DNA of 46,583 nt from Pelagibacteraceae bacterium AG-333-C14. Its GTDB lineage: Bacteria > Pseudomonadota > Alphaproteobacteria > Pelagibacterales > AG-422-B15. Positions 7,673 to 16,427 of this stretch are shown here, piece after piece. Every line of letters begins with the position of its first letter. The first letter of the stretch is position 1. Location: the NCBI GenBank assembly GCA_003282485.1, contig QBZD01000008.1, positions 1 through 46,583 on the forward strand. The letters run 5' to 3'. A program made the position numbers and the translations under genes. A model generated the notes under the pieces. That model was given only the letters and a program-made list of their open reading frames with translations. It was not told the origin of the DNA and did no database searches.

Positions 7673-8814
7673 CAATTAACGTGTTTATTATATATTGTTT
7701 GTGCAAAATTATCTGTCATACCTGCAACAAAATCACAAATCATTCTTGATTTGTGATTTTCATTTTCATAATTTGGCAGATATTTGCTGTATATCTTGTC
7801 GTCAGCGTTCATGAATAATTCAAATAGAGATGTAATTATCTTATGAGCATTTTGGGTCATCGTCTTTACTTTATCATGGTTATACATTTTAGATGAAAGG
7901 AAAGATTTTATAGAACTTACTTTTTCCTTCATATCAGGCGAGAAATCAGCAACTAATTGATTTTGTAACCTTACATCATTAGCAGTTTTAATGGATAGCT
8001 TGCTAACATGTCCATCAATAGTATTCATTACATCTTTAATCATAATTGCTGTGGATTTTCGCGTTATCTCATTGTTTATCCTTTGCATCTCATATGACTC
8101 AAATTCTGGTGGAAAGCTTTTAATTATATCGCCTATAAGTGGAAGATTAGCTAACTCGTCGTAAGAAAAGAATCCTGCTCTGAGGCCATCATCTAAATCA
8201 TGATTATTATAAGCAATATCATCTGCAATTGCTGATATTTGAGCCTCTAAAGATGGAAACTCATTTAATTGCAAATTAAATTTATTATTTAATTCACTTA
8301 TCGTCATAGGAATATTTTCTTTTATTGGGCCATTATGTTTTACCAGGCCTTCTAAAGTCTCCCATGTAAGATTTAGACCATCAAAATTAAAATATTTTTT
8401 TTCAAGTAGGTGCACTATCCTTATCGCCTGATCATTATGATCAAACCCTCCGTAATTTTTCATTGACGAAGAAAGAGCGTCTTCTCCTGCGTGTCCGAAT
8501 GGTGGATGTCCTATATCATGACTAATAGACAATGTATCGGCCAAATCCTCATTCAGATTAAAAACCCTACATATTGATCGTGCAATTTGAGATACTTCAA
8601 GAGAATGGGTAAGTCTTGTTCTATAGTGATCGCCTTCATGAGAAACAAAGACCTGAGTTTTATGTTTAAGCCTTCTAAACGCAGCTGAGTGCAATATTCT
8701 ATCTCTATCTCTTTGAAATTCAGACCGAGTTTGACTATAGCTTTCCTTAATCAATCTTCCTTTTGATGTTTCAGGAGATGAAGATAGTAAAGATAAATCT
8801 TTTGAAATACTCAT
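7672..8814 (-). CDS. dgt: dGTP triphosphohydrolase-like HD protein
   Basis: Deoxyguanosinetriphosphate triphosphohydrolase-like protein (380 aa), which hydrolyses dNTPs to deoxynucleosides and triphosphate. The metal-binding HD-domain residues are visible: RLTHSLEVSQIAR (H), then ISHDIGHPPFGHAGE (the HD pair with the extra GHPPFGH loop) and ISAIADDIAYNNHDLDDGL (the later D). The N-terminus RDRDRILHSAAFRRLKHKTQVF is characteristic of the family. It is the first gene of the minus-strand block and diverges from xth across an 82-base gap that must hold both promoters. Confidence 0.93.
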   Translation of the reverse strand: MSISKDLSLLSSSPETSKGRLIKESYSQTRSEFQRDRDRILHSAAFRRLKHKTQVFVSHEGDHYRTRLTHSLEVSQIARSICRVFNLNEDLADTLSISHDIGHPPFGHAGEDALSSSMKNYGGFDHNDQAIRIVHLLEKKYFNFDGLNLTWETLEGLVKHNGPIKENIPMTISELNNKFNLQLNEFPSLEAQISAIADDIAYNNHDLDDGLRAGFFSYDELANLPLIGDIIKSFPPEFESYEMQRINNEITRKSTAIMIKDVMNTIDGHVSKLSIKTANDVRLQNQLVADFSPDMKEKVSSIKSFLSSKMYNHDKVKTMTQNAHKIITSLFELFMNADDKIYSKYLPNYENENHKSRMICDFVAGMTDNFAQTIYNKHVN

Positions 8815-8896
8815 TAGTTGCGAACTATATATTTAAATTATATCCTATAATAATTGATTACTTTAAGAATCCTATAAAAACAACAATAGATTTATT

Positions 8897-9676
8897 ATGA
8901 CTAAAATAGTTAGTTGGAATGTCAATTCAATCAGAGTTCGCTTACCTCACCTTGTCCAGTTGAAAGAAACTATTGATCCTGATGTCATCATGCTTCAAGA
9001 AACTAAGTCGACAGACGAAAATTTTCCATTTGATGATATTAAAGAAATGGGTTTTGAAATAATAACAAAAGGCCAAAAATCTTATAATGGTGTCGCAATA
9101 TTATCGAAAATTCCCATGGAGCTTATAGCCAATGAGCTTCCTGGAAATGCGAAAGATGAGCAAGCAAGATTTATTGAGGTAAAAATCAAAGATAGCGATC
9201 CTTTCAATATTGCTACGATTTATTTACCTAATGGCAATCCAGTAGATACTGAAAAATTTCCTTACAAACTCGATTGGATGCGAAGACTTAAAGACTATGC
9301 AAAAAAGAAAATTGATAATCAAGAGACTGTAATTTTTGGAGGAGATTACAATATAATTCCTAACCGTGGAGATGCGGTGAATATTGAAAAATGGAAAAAT
9401 GATGCCCTTCATCATCCTGACTCAATTAAAATTTTTAGAGAAATAATCAACCTTGGGCTAACTGATGTATTTCGAGTATTTAATTCAAAAGAATTTGAAT
9501 TTACGTACTGGGACTACTCACGCGGCTCATGGGAAAAAGATAATGGTCTTAGAATTGATCATTTCTTATCAACCCCAAGCGCAACAGATAGAATAACTGA
9601 TTGTCAAATTGAAAAACAATTCAGAGGTCTGGAGCGACCTTCTGATCATGTCCCTATTTGGTTTGAAATAAAATAA
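8897..9676 (+). CDS. xth: Exodeoxyribonuclease III
   Basis: AP endonuclease and 3'-5' exonuclease of the Xth family, acting in base-excision repair. The 259 aa carry the endonuclease/exonuclease/phosphatase fold motifs: MTKIVSWNVNSIR at the N-terminus, IMLQETKS with the metal-binding Glu, GGDYNI with the catalytic Asp/Asn, RIDHFL, and the C-terminal PSDHVPIWFE containing the catalytic His. Its TAA stop (9674-9676) abuts the stop codon of the convergent ureohydrolase gene with no base in between, so no separate terminator exists. Confidence 0.95.
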   Translation: MTKIVSWNVNSIRVRLPHLVQLKETIDPDVIMLQETKSTDENFPFDDIKEMGFEIITKGQKSYNGVAILSKIPMELIANELPGNAKDEQARFIEVKIKDSDPFNIATIYLPNGNPVDTEKFPYKLDWMRRLKDYAKKKIDNQETVIFGGDYNIIPNRGDAVNIEKWKNDALHHPDSIKIFREIINLGLTDVFRVFNSKEFEFTYWDYSRGSWEKDNGLRIDHFLSTPSATDRITDCQIEKQFRGLERPSDHVPIWFEIK

Positions 9677-10636
9677 TTACTTTGGATTTCGAGCAATAAT
9701 ATTTATCAATTCGTAAACGATTGTAGCTGCTGCAGTTGATGTCAGCTCAGCATGATCATAGGCTGGCGCAACTTCAACTACATCGGCTGAAACAAGTTGA
9801 GATCCAGCGAGACCACGTAAAACATTCAAAATTTCCCTTGTGGTCATGCCAGCTACTTCTGGAGTTCCTGTTCCTGGAGCATGAGCAGGATCTAACACGT
9901 CGATATCAATAGATATGTATAGAGGGTTGTCTCCAATTCTATCTTTAATTCTCTGAACAATTTGATCAATTGAGTTAGTTTGAAATTCATCGCAATGTAT
10001 TGTTTTAAATCCTAGATCTCGATCATTTTTTAGATCATTAGTGCTATATAAAGGCCCTCTAATACCAATGTGCATTGAAGCATCATCTAAAAATAAACTT
10101 TCCTCTCTTGCTCGCCTAAATGGAGTTCCATGAGTGTAAGGAGCGCCAAAATAAGTATCCCACGTATCTAAATGAGCATCAAAATGAACCAAAGCAACTG
10201 GACCCCCAACTTTTTTGTTAACAGATCTTAACAGAGGCAATGCAATTGTGTGATCACCGCCAATTGTGACAATGCTTCCTGCCTTTGAGAGCAAATCATC
10301 AGCTCCTTTTTCAATTTGTTTGATCGCCTCATCAATATCAAATGGGTTGCAAGCAATATCTCCTGCGTCAGCAACTTGCTGAACCTTAAATGGTTCAACA
10401 TCATAATCTGGATGATAATTTGTTCTTAATTGGCGAGAAGCTTGTCGAACGGCCTGCGGGCCAAACCTAGCTCCTGGTCTGTAGCTTGTTCCAGCATCAA
10501 ATGGCACACCAATTATTGCAACATCACACTGATCAACATCTCTTAATTCTGGTAAACGTGCAAACGTAGAAGGTCCAGCGTATCTTGGAACAACAGTACC
10601 ACTTACTGGTTGAATAGGTTCTTTTTTATCAGTCAT
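9677..10636 (-). CDS. speB: Agmatinase-family ureohydrolase
   Basis: Binuclear manganese ureohydrolase (319 aa) of the arginase/agmatinase superfamily, splitting a guanidino compound into an amine and urea. Metal-ligand motifs are intact: GGDHTIALPLL, HFDAHLDTWD and SIDIDVLDPAHAPGTGTPE. It is the last gene of the polyamine-type ABC transporter operon (5-base gap to the permease gene), suggesting that the imported substrate or its product is agmatine or a related guanidino compound, with putrescine as product. Guanidinobutyrase and guanidinopropionase share these motifs and cannot be excluded by eye. Confidence 0.88.
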   Translation of the reverse strand: MTDKKEPIQPVSGTVVPRYAGPSTFARLPELRDVDQCDVAIIGVPFDAGTSYRPGARFGPQAVRQASRQLRTNYHPDYDVEPFKVQQVADAGDIACNPFDIDEAIKQIEKGADDLLSKAGSIVTIGGDHTIALPLLRSVNKKVGGPVALVHFDAHLDTWDTYFGAPYTHGTPFRRAREESLFLDDASMHIGIRGPLYSTNDLKNDRDLGFKTIHCDEFQTNSIDQIVQRIKDRIGDNPLYISIDIDVLDPAHAPGTGTPEVAGMTTREILNVLRGLAGSQLVSADVVEVAPAYDHAELTSTAAATIVYELINIIARNPK

Positions 10637-10641
10637 AAAGT

Positions 10642-11850
10642 TTAATCAAATCCTCCAAAATCTTGGAATAGTGATGGATCTCCAAAAATATCACCGTAAT
10701 CTTCTGTTCCTCCTAAGGATCCTCCAGAGAGTTCTTCTTCAGTTAATTCATTAGACTCTAAGGTTTGCAATTGTTCAAGGAATTTTGATTTTTTTTCCTG
10801 ATCTGCGGCATCAATACAAGACTGACCGTAAAGATCATTCTTTACAATTTGCGTCGCTCCATAAGTAGCAAAAACTAACACAAGCAAGATTGCAACTATG
10901 CCCTTAGGAACTTTAAAGCCTACTTTGTATTCCTTATTAATTCTACCAGAAGCCGCTTTCTCTTTTACAAATATTTCTTGAGATTGTGCGTATTTTTTCT
11001 CACTTCTGCGTCTCAATATTTCGTATGTGACTGCTGCGATTATAGTTAATGCAATGATGGTTAAGGCCAATGCACTTAATGCAGGGCTTATGCCAAGCCT
11101 TACTTTGGAAGCAATTACTGTAGTTAATGTTTGATCAGATAAAATACTAAATACAGTCGTATTGTAGTTTTCAAAAGAAAACAAAAAAGCAATAACCGCT
11201 GCTGATGCAATCGCAGGCATTAAATAAGGCACTAAAATTTTAAAAAAAACTTGTGTTTGAGTTGCACCTAAATCCAATGCAGCTTCTTCTTGTGTTTGGT
11301 CAAATCGTTGAAGTCTTGCGACAAAAATTAAAAAGCAATAAGTAGAGATAAAACATGTTTGTGCTAAGATTGTTAGAAAGATTCCATTTCTACCCACATC
11401 CGAAATAAATCCATCTCCTCCAAGTCCTGCGATCCGATCCCATAGAACTACTGTAGATATCCCAATGATCACACCTGGAAATAAAACAGGCATAATAGAG
11501 ATTGAATAATAAATATCTCTTAATTGAGATCGAACTTGCGTTAGGACAATAGCAGCTGCCATGCCAATTGGGACAGAAAGTGATACAACTCCAGCCCCTA
11601 TAATTAAACTACTGATAATCCCATCGTGTAAACGCCAATCTGAAAGAAGCCCTGCTAAATGTTGCCCGTCGTAGGCAATTTTTCCTTCATTAAACCATCT
11701 AAAACTAAAACATTCCCAAGGAGATATAGATGGAAACTCAGCTGAGTTAAATGCTGTAATGCTCATGACGATCAACGGGCCAAACAAATAGGCAAAAAAT
11801 ATAAAGATGTACATGCCCATCATGAAATTAATAAAGTATGTTGGTTTCAT
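10642..11850 (-). CDS. potC: Polyamine-type ABC transporter permease (PotC-like) with unusual C-terminal extension
   Basis: Inner-membrane permease of a spermidine/putrescine-type importer. The first ~290 residues form the usual six-helix binding-protein-dependent transport domain, with the EAALDLGATQTQVFFKILVPYLMPA coupling loop. Unlike usual PotC proteins (about 260-300 aa), this one has 402 aa: after the last helix and RRRSEKKYAQ comes an extra hydrophobic segment (GIVAILLVLVFATYG, about 315-330), then a single cysteine and a strongly acidic Gly/Asp-rich tail ending FQDFGGFD. Its start overlaps the upstream permease stop by four bases (ATGA). Confidence 0.88.
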   Translation of the reverse strand: MKPTYFINFMMGMYIFIFFAYLFGPLIVMSITAFNSAEFPSISPWECFSFRWFNEGKIAYDGQHLAGLLSDWRLHDGIISSLIIGAGVVSLSVPIGMAAAIVLTQVRSQLRDIYYSISIMPVLFPGVIIGISTVVLWDRIAGLGGDGFISDVGRNGIFLTILAQTCFISTYCFLIFVARLQRFDQTQEEAALDLGATQTQVFFKILVPYLMPAIASAAVIAFLFSFENYNTTVFSILSDQTLTTVIASKVRLGISPALSALALTIIALTIIAAVTYEILRRRSEKKYAQSQEIFVKEKAASGRINKEYKVGFKVPKGIVAILLVLVFATYGATQIVKNDLYGQSCIDAADQEKKSKFLEQLQTLESNELTEEELSGGSLGGTEDYGDIFGDPSLFQDFGGFD

Positions 11851-12776
11851 TTTATAATTTCACCAATCTTAACTTTAAAAATCCGCATCATTGCTAAAAC
11901 AAAAATAACAGAAATAATTAATAAAATAATTGAATACGCTGATCCACGAGACCAGTTATCATTCATGTTGAACCATTGGTAAATGAGCTGTGGAAACCAA
12001 AGAGTGTTTGGACTACTTAAGACCACTGGTGTAGCAAGAGCTCCCACAGTCAACATAAATACCATTGTACATCCTGATACAATTCCTGGCTTTGCATGAG
12101 GAATTACTATCCTCCAATGCGTCCTTAAAGAGGAGGAGCCTAAATCTTTAGCGGCCTCTATCTGATTAATATCTAAGCTCTCAATAGCGTTGTATAGAGG
12201 GAACATCATTAATAAAATGTATGCGTATACCAGGCCAGTGTAGAGACCTATGTCATAGGTAATAAATAAAATACTTTGATCAATTACTCCTATTCCAGTC
12301 AAAAAATTATTTATAACTCCTTCATTCGCAAAGAGTATTCTTAAAGCAAAAGACCTTAAGAGTTCATTGATCCAGAATGGTATTATTAAAGAGACAATTA
12401 ATAGTCTAGCAGTACTTGGATTAGCAATTTTAGCTATATAAAAAGCAATTGGATAACAAAATAATAAATTTGCGATAGTGACCATTATTGACACAAGAAT
12501 AGTTCTTCCAAAAACTCCGAGATCAACAAAATTGAATGCATCAAGTGATGTTTTTGATCCAAAAACAAAATGCTGATAATGCTCCATTGTATAAAAATCT
12601 TGAGGCCCTCCTCGCGCTAACGGTGGGACATTTGATCTAAAAGATAAGTCCAGCATGTATAGTTGAGGAATTATGACAAGAAAGACGAACCAAAAAACTA
12701 TTGCTACCAAGAAATAAATAGCAACGGCCTTACCGTTCTTTTTAAAAAATGGCTGCGTGAATAAATAATTTCCCAT
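11847..12776 (-). CDS. potB: Polyamine-type ABC transporter permease (PotB-like)
   Basis: Second inner-membrane permease (309 aa) of the importer. Six hydrophobic segments are readable, beginning VAIYFLVAIVFWFVFLVIIPQ, with an N-terminal periplasmic loop. The EAA-type coupling motif for the ATPase is EAAKDLGSSSLRTHWRIVIPHAKPG (about residues 205-230). It begins two bases after the ATPase gene stop and overlaps the next permease gene by four bases, so translation is probably coupled through potA-potB-potC. Confidence 0.9.
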   Translation of the reverse strand: MGNYLFTQPFFKKNGKAVAIYFLVAIVFWFVFLVIIPQLYMLDLSFRSNVPPLARGGPQDFYTMEHYQHFVFGSKTSLDAFNFVDLGVFGRTILVSIMVTIANLLFCYPIAFYIAKIANPSTARLLIVSLIIPFWINELLRSFALRILFANEGVINNFLTGIGVIDQSILFITYDIGLYTGLVYAYILLMMFPLYNAIESLDINQIEAAKDLGSSSLRTHWRIVIPHAKPGIVSGCTMVFMLTVGALATPVVLSSPNTLWFPQLIYQWFNMNDNWSRGSAYSIILLIISVIFVLAMMRIFKVKIGEIIK

Positions 12777-12778
12777 AT

Positions 12779-13876
12779 TTAATCTATGGCTAATTGTGCT
12801 TTAGGTAAAATTGAAGACTTTATAGACTCAAAGCCAAGTTGTAATTTTGTGCCTGATGATATAGATGAAGTATCAATTGCATTTGGAATTGAAAACTTAA
12901 TCCTTGTTCCCGACGATAAAGTTGCATAGAAATTTTTTATATTTCCTTCAAACTCAAAACTTTCAATATTTACCTTAATTTGATTATCAAAATTATCTCC
13001 ATCTCTTGGTATGAATAATGACTCAGGTCTTACAAAGGCAATTGCTTCATCCCCAATGTTTAATTTCTTATTTTCATTCATTGTCGATAAGAAATCACCG
13101 TCAGGGGTTTCTATTTTAACCTTGTTTTGATTGATCTCTTTTACCTTTCCAAATAAAGGATTGTTCTCTCCAACGAAAGTTGCGACAAAGGGGGTTAATG
13201 GATTATTATAAACTTCATCACAGGGTCCTATCTGCTCAATTTCTCCTTCGTTCATTACAGCAATCCTGTCAGACATTGTTAATGCCTCACCTTGGTCATG
13301 AGTAATATAGATAAATGTTATGTTAACTCTTTTTTGAATTTCTCTTAATTCAGTTCTCATTCTCTGCCTTAACTTTAAATCTAATGCTGACAGAGGTTCG
13401 TCTAATAATAATACTTTTGGTTCGACGGCTAATGCTCTTGCGATTGCTACTCTTTGTTTCTGTCCTCCAGATAATTGATGTACTTTTTTTTCGCCCTGTC
13501 CTTCTAATGCTATCAGTTCTAAAAGTTCATCTGCTCTTTTTTGCCTATCTTTTTTTGAGATTCCCCTTACCTCAAGAGAGAAGGCAATATTTTCAGAAAC
13601 TGACATTAAAGGGAATAGGGCCAGGTTTTGGAAAATAAGAGAAGTAGGTCTTTTGTTTGGACCTATACCAAACATGTCTTTGTTATCAATTAATACAGAT
13701 CCTTCTGAGGGATCTTGAAATCCTGAAATTGCTCTAAGTAATGTTGTCTTTCCACAACCAGATGGCCCCAGGAAAGAAAAAAATTCACCGCCATTGATTT
13801 TGACGTTTACACTTTTAGCTGCATAAAAACTCCCAAATGTTACTGAAACATTATTTAACTCTACGTCTGCGCTCAT
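12779..13876 (-). CDS. potA: Polyamine-type ABC transporter ATPase
   Basis: ATP-binding subunit (365 aa) energising the importer from the cytosolic face. Motifs in order: Walker A GPSGCGKTT (about residues 37-45), Q-loop LIFQNLALFP, signature LSGGQKQRVAIARALA, Walker B VLLLDEPLSALD and H-loop YITHDQGEA. The C-terminal ~110 residues are a TOBE-type regulatory domain typical of PotA and related sugar/iron ATPases. It is separated from the binding-protein gene by 90 bases that contain a strong minus-strand terminator, so its expression probably depends on read-through. Confidence 0.92.
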   Translation of the reverse strand: MSADVELNNVSVTFGSFYAAKSVNVKINGGEFFSFLGPSGCGKTTLLRAISGFQDPSEGSVLIDNKDMFGIGPNKRPTSLIFQNLALFPLMSVSENIAFSLEVRGISKKDRQKRADELLELIALEGQGEKKVHQLSGGQKQRVAIARALAVEPKVLLLDEPLSALDLKLRQRMRTELREIQKRVNITFIYITHDQGEALTMSDRIAVMNEGEIEQIGPCDEVYNNPLTPFVATFVGENNPLFGKVKEINQNKVKIETPDGDFLSTMNENKKLNIGDEAIAFVRPESLFIPRDGDNFDNQIKVNIESFEFEGNIKNFYATLSSGTRIKFSIPNAIDTSSISSGTKLQLGFESIKSSILPKAQLAID

Positions 13877-13913
13877 AAGAAAATTATAGTTATTAAATTA
13901 ATAAACACGATAC

Positions 13914-13945
13914 AAAAAAGCGCCCAAGATATGATCTTGAGCGCC
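13914..13945 (-). terminator. Intrinsic terminator between binding-protein and ATPase genes
   Basis: On the minus strand GCGCTCAAGAT (13944-13934) and ATCTTGGGCGC (13930-13920) form an 11-bp stem with one G-T wobble and a 3-base loop, immediately followed by six T (13919-13914). This is the clearest intrinsic terminator of the window. It lies right after the binding-protein gene and before potA of the same operon, so it probably sets a high binding-protein to transporter ratio by partial termination. Confidence 0.85.
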
Positions 13946-13966
13946 TTAAATGTTATTAGAAACTAA

Positions 13967-15112
13967 TTACGCCGTTTCAAACTTATTCGCGTATTCAGCT
14001 CTTGCATCAGCAAACCAAGGTGGCTCTGGCGGCCAAGGATTCAACTTAGTAGAAGTATCCCCTGGGTAAATTGCTTTAGCTAAAGCTTTTGTTTCTGGTG
14101 AGTAGAAATCAGAAGCGCCATTAACAGCTGAATTATATCCAATTTCATTAATAGTTTGACCACCAACTTCAGGGGTAAAGCTATAATTGATTAATTCATA
14201 AGCTTCATCAATGTTCTCAGCTTTTGCAGATAATGTGATTCCGTCAATCCACGCTAACGCACCTTCATCTGTAGTTTGATAAGCAACTGGTTCGCCAGCT
14301 TTCATCATTGCTGCAATTGGGCCATCCCAAGTTTGTCCAACGACCACACCATCAGATGTAAATCCTTGTTTCTGAGGATCAGCTCCTGACCAGAATTTGA
14401 CAAGATTTCCTTTTTTAGAAATACAGAAATCAGTAATTGTTTCCCAGTTCTTTCTCATAGTGTCTTCATCATTATAAGAAGACCAGAAGTCCATCTTACC
14501 TTGGTGATGCATCCAAATTCCACAACCTGTCATCATTGAGTAAGTTCTACCCATCATGAAGGCTCCATCAATACCTGGATTAGGCTCCCATAAATCTCCA
14601 AAACTTGGAAGACCATCTGGTGTCCATTTATCGGTTCTCCAAGAAATTGACTCTGTTCCCCACAATTGTGGAACCCAGTGAGATCCATTTCCACCAAAAT
14701 TCCAATCACGCTCACCTACTGCAAGCATCCCTGGGTTTACGGCACTAGTATTAATTCTATTCATATCAAATGGAGCTAAGACACCAAGGTTCTCCCATTG
14801 CAAGGCCCTCATATTCGTTGGGCTTGCTAGGTCATAACCTGCGCCACCACCAGCTTTCATTTTTGATATTATTTCACCGTTGTCTCCGATCTTGGTGTGG
14901 TTAACAGTAATGCCAGTTTTAGCTTTAAAATCAGCTACAACTGAGTCAGGCAGATACTCACCCCACATCAAAACATTTACAACAGGTGCAGCAAAAGCAT
15001 TTGGAATGTACCAGGGGCCAATAGCTGCTGCTGCTCCAGTTGCAGCTGCACCTTTTAGGACTGATCTTCTTGAAACTTTTGCAGCCTTAAGAGTTTTATT
15101 TATTTTCTTCAC
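13967..15112 (-). CDS. potD: Polyamine-type periplasmic binding protein with Tat signal
   Basis: Extracellular solute-binding protein (381 aa) of the PotD/PotF family, capturing a polyamine-like substrate for the downstream ABC transporter. The N-terminus has a twin-arginine signal, SRRSVLKGAAATGAAAA, ending near PNAFAAP, so export of a folded protein is expected. The mature part starts VVNVLMWGEYLPDSVVADF, typical of the family. The start codon is GTG at 15112 with a good AGGAG six bases upstream. It is the promoter-proximal gene, followed by a terminator. Substrate identity (putrescine, spermidine, agmatine) is inferred from the ureohydrolase in the operon. Confidence 0.88.
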   Translation of the reverse strand: MKKINKTLKAAKVSRRSVLKGAAATGAAAAIGPWYIPNAFAAPVVNVLMWGEYLPDSVVADFKAKTGITVNHTKIGDNGEIISKMKAGGGAGYDLASPTNMRALQWENLGVLAPFDMNRINTSAVNPGMLAVGERDWNFGGNGSHWVPQLWGTESISWRTDKWTPDGLPSFGDLWEPNPGIDGAFMMGRTYSMMTGCGIWMHHQGKMDFWSSYNDEDTMRKNWETITDFCISKKGNLVKFWSGADPQKQGFTSDGVVVGQTWDGPIAAMMKAGEPVAYQTTDEGALAWIDGITLSAKAENIDEAYELINYSFTPEVGGQTINEIGYNSAVNGASDFYSPETKALAKAIYPGDTSTKLNPWPPEPPWFADARAEYANKFETA

Positions 15113-15380
15113 GGCTACTCCTCACATTGTTAATTAATTAATAAAAAATTCTCATACATAAGAGAGAAGGTGTAAAGAATAAAGTTTAAGAAATTTGCGT
15201 AAATCTCTGGTCTTAAATAATTTAATTCCAATCTAAGCATCTGAAAAATATGAATAAAAATTAACTATAATTTTTTACCTTAAGAGAATTTGATAAATAC
15301 CTGATTCATATGAATATATTTTTTGAAAATATTTGATACTTAGTACTTGGCTAAATCACTGTTTTAAATAGACTTTTATC
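15113..15380. promoter_or_regulatory. Divergent control region between potD and metE-like gene
   Basis: The longest non-coding gap of the window (268 bases), strongly AT-rich. It must contain the potD promoter (minus) and the metE-like promoter (plus). Seen directly: a perfect 12-base palindrome ATTCATATGAAT at 15304-15315, 65 bases before the metE-like start, and a TATAAT at 15266-15271 on the plus strand without a convincing -35. I find no tRNA and nothing resembling the conserved cores of SAM-responsive riboswitches. Confidence 0.4.
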
Positions 15381-16427
15381 ATGATCTTAACAACCACAAT
15401 TGGCTCGTTCCCTAAGCCATCTTTTTTACCTTTATCAGATTGGTTTAGAGGAGAAAAAGGCACTGACAATGAAAGACCAACTTCTGAATACCAAGAAGAA
15501 AAATATAAGATGGGCAGTCAATACGAAAGTCTAGTAAATGAAGCGTCAAAACAAGTCATTGATGATCAGATTGCGTGTGGAATCGATATTGTCACTGATG
15601 GAGAAGTTAGAAGAGAAAATTATATTCACTATCATTGCAGACATTTAAAAGGAATAGACTTTAAGATACTCACTGAAAAAACTGCAAGGACTGGTAATTA
15701 TACTTGCTGGCTTCCCACCATTACAAAAAAAATAGAATTTAATGGTTATTTTTTAGATAAAGAATTTAAGCTTAATCAATCTATTTCAAGCAAGCCAATT
15801 AAGGCTACATTGCCTGGACCACTTACTATTGCTGATACTATTTCAGATAACTTTTATCACGATGAAAAAAAGATGTGCTTAGACTTAGGTGAAGTAATCA
15901 ATGAGGAAATTAAAAACCTTGTTGATGCTGGCTGCAGATATATTCAAATTGATGAACCACTATTTGCAAGAAAATCAAAAGATGCTTTAGAATTTGGTAT
16001 TGATAATATTGAACGTTGTTTTCATGGTGTTAGTGATTGTGATAAAATCATACATATATGTTGTGGTTATCCTGATAAAATAGATTCGACCGATTATCCA
16101 AAGGCTCCTCTATCTAGCTATTTTAATTTGGCTGATGCGTTAGAGGCGAGTTGCATTGATACAATTTCTATTGAAGATGCACATCGATACAATGATTTAA
16201 AGTTGTTAGAAAAATACAAGACAAAAAAAATTATATTTGGTCTTTTAAAAATAGCATCAAGTAAAATTGAAGATATTGATATGATTAGATCTAGAGCTTT
16301 AGATTGTCTTAACCATATCGATAAGGATAGGCTTATAGCTGCTCCTGATTGTGGTCTCGGATATCTATCACGCGAGTTGGCGATAAAAAAATTAACAAAT
16401 CTCTGTAAAGCTGTTGAAGATATTTAA
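15381..16427 (+). CDS. Stand-alone MetE-like (cobalamin-independent methionine synthase C-terminal domain) protein
   Basis: TIM-barrel protein (348 aa) equal in size to only the catalytic C-terminal half of MetE; the N-terminal domain that binds the methylfolate polyglutamate tail in full-length MetE is absent. The start is LTTTIGSFPKP. The zinc ligands expected for thiol activation are present: HxC in IIHICCGYPD, Glu in SIEDAH and Cys in AAPDCGLGYLSREL. It therefore probably methylates a thiol such as homocysteine, but the methyl donor is not visible; core-MetE proteins in other bacteria use a methylcorrinoid or other partner. Its last four bases overlap the convergent ald gene. Confidence 0.8.
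   Translation: MILTTTIGSFPKPSFLPLSDWFRGEKGTDNERPTSEYQEEKYKMGSQYESLVNEASKQVIDDQIACGIDIVTDGEVRRENYIHYHCRHLKGIDFKILTEKTARTGNYTCWLPTITKKIEFNGYFLDKEFKLNQSISSKPIKATLPGPLTIADTISDNFYHDEKKMCLDLGEVINEEIKNLVDAGCRYIQIDEPLFARKSKDALEFGIDNIERCFHGVSDCDKIIHICCGYPDKIDSTDYPKAPLSSYFNLADALEASCIDTISIEDAHRYNDLKLLEKYKTKKIIFGLLKIASSKIEDIDMIRSRALDCLNHIDKDRLIAAPDCGLGYLSRELAIKKLTNLCKAVEDI

Noticed and set aside
15113..15380. Possible riboswitch or tRNA in the longest gap.
   Set aside because: The stretch is AT-rich with no cloverleaf and no recognisable SAM-II/SAM-V or glycine-riboswitch core; only a 12-base palindrome stands out.
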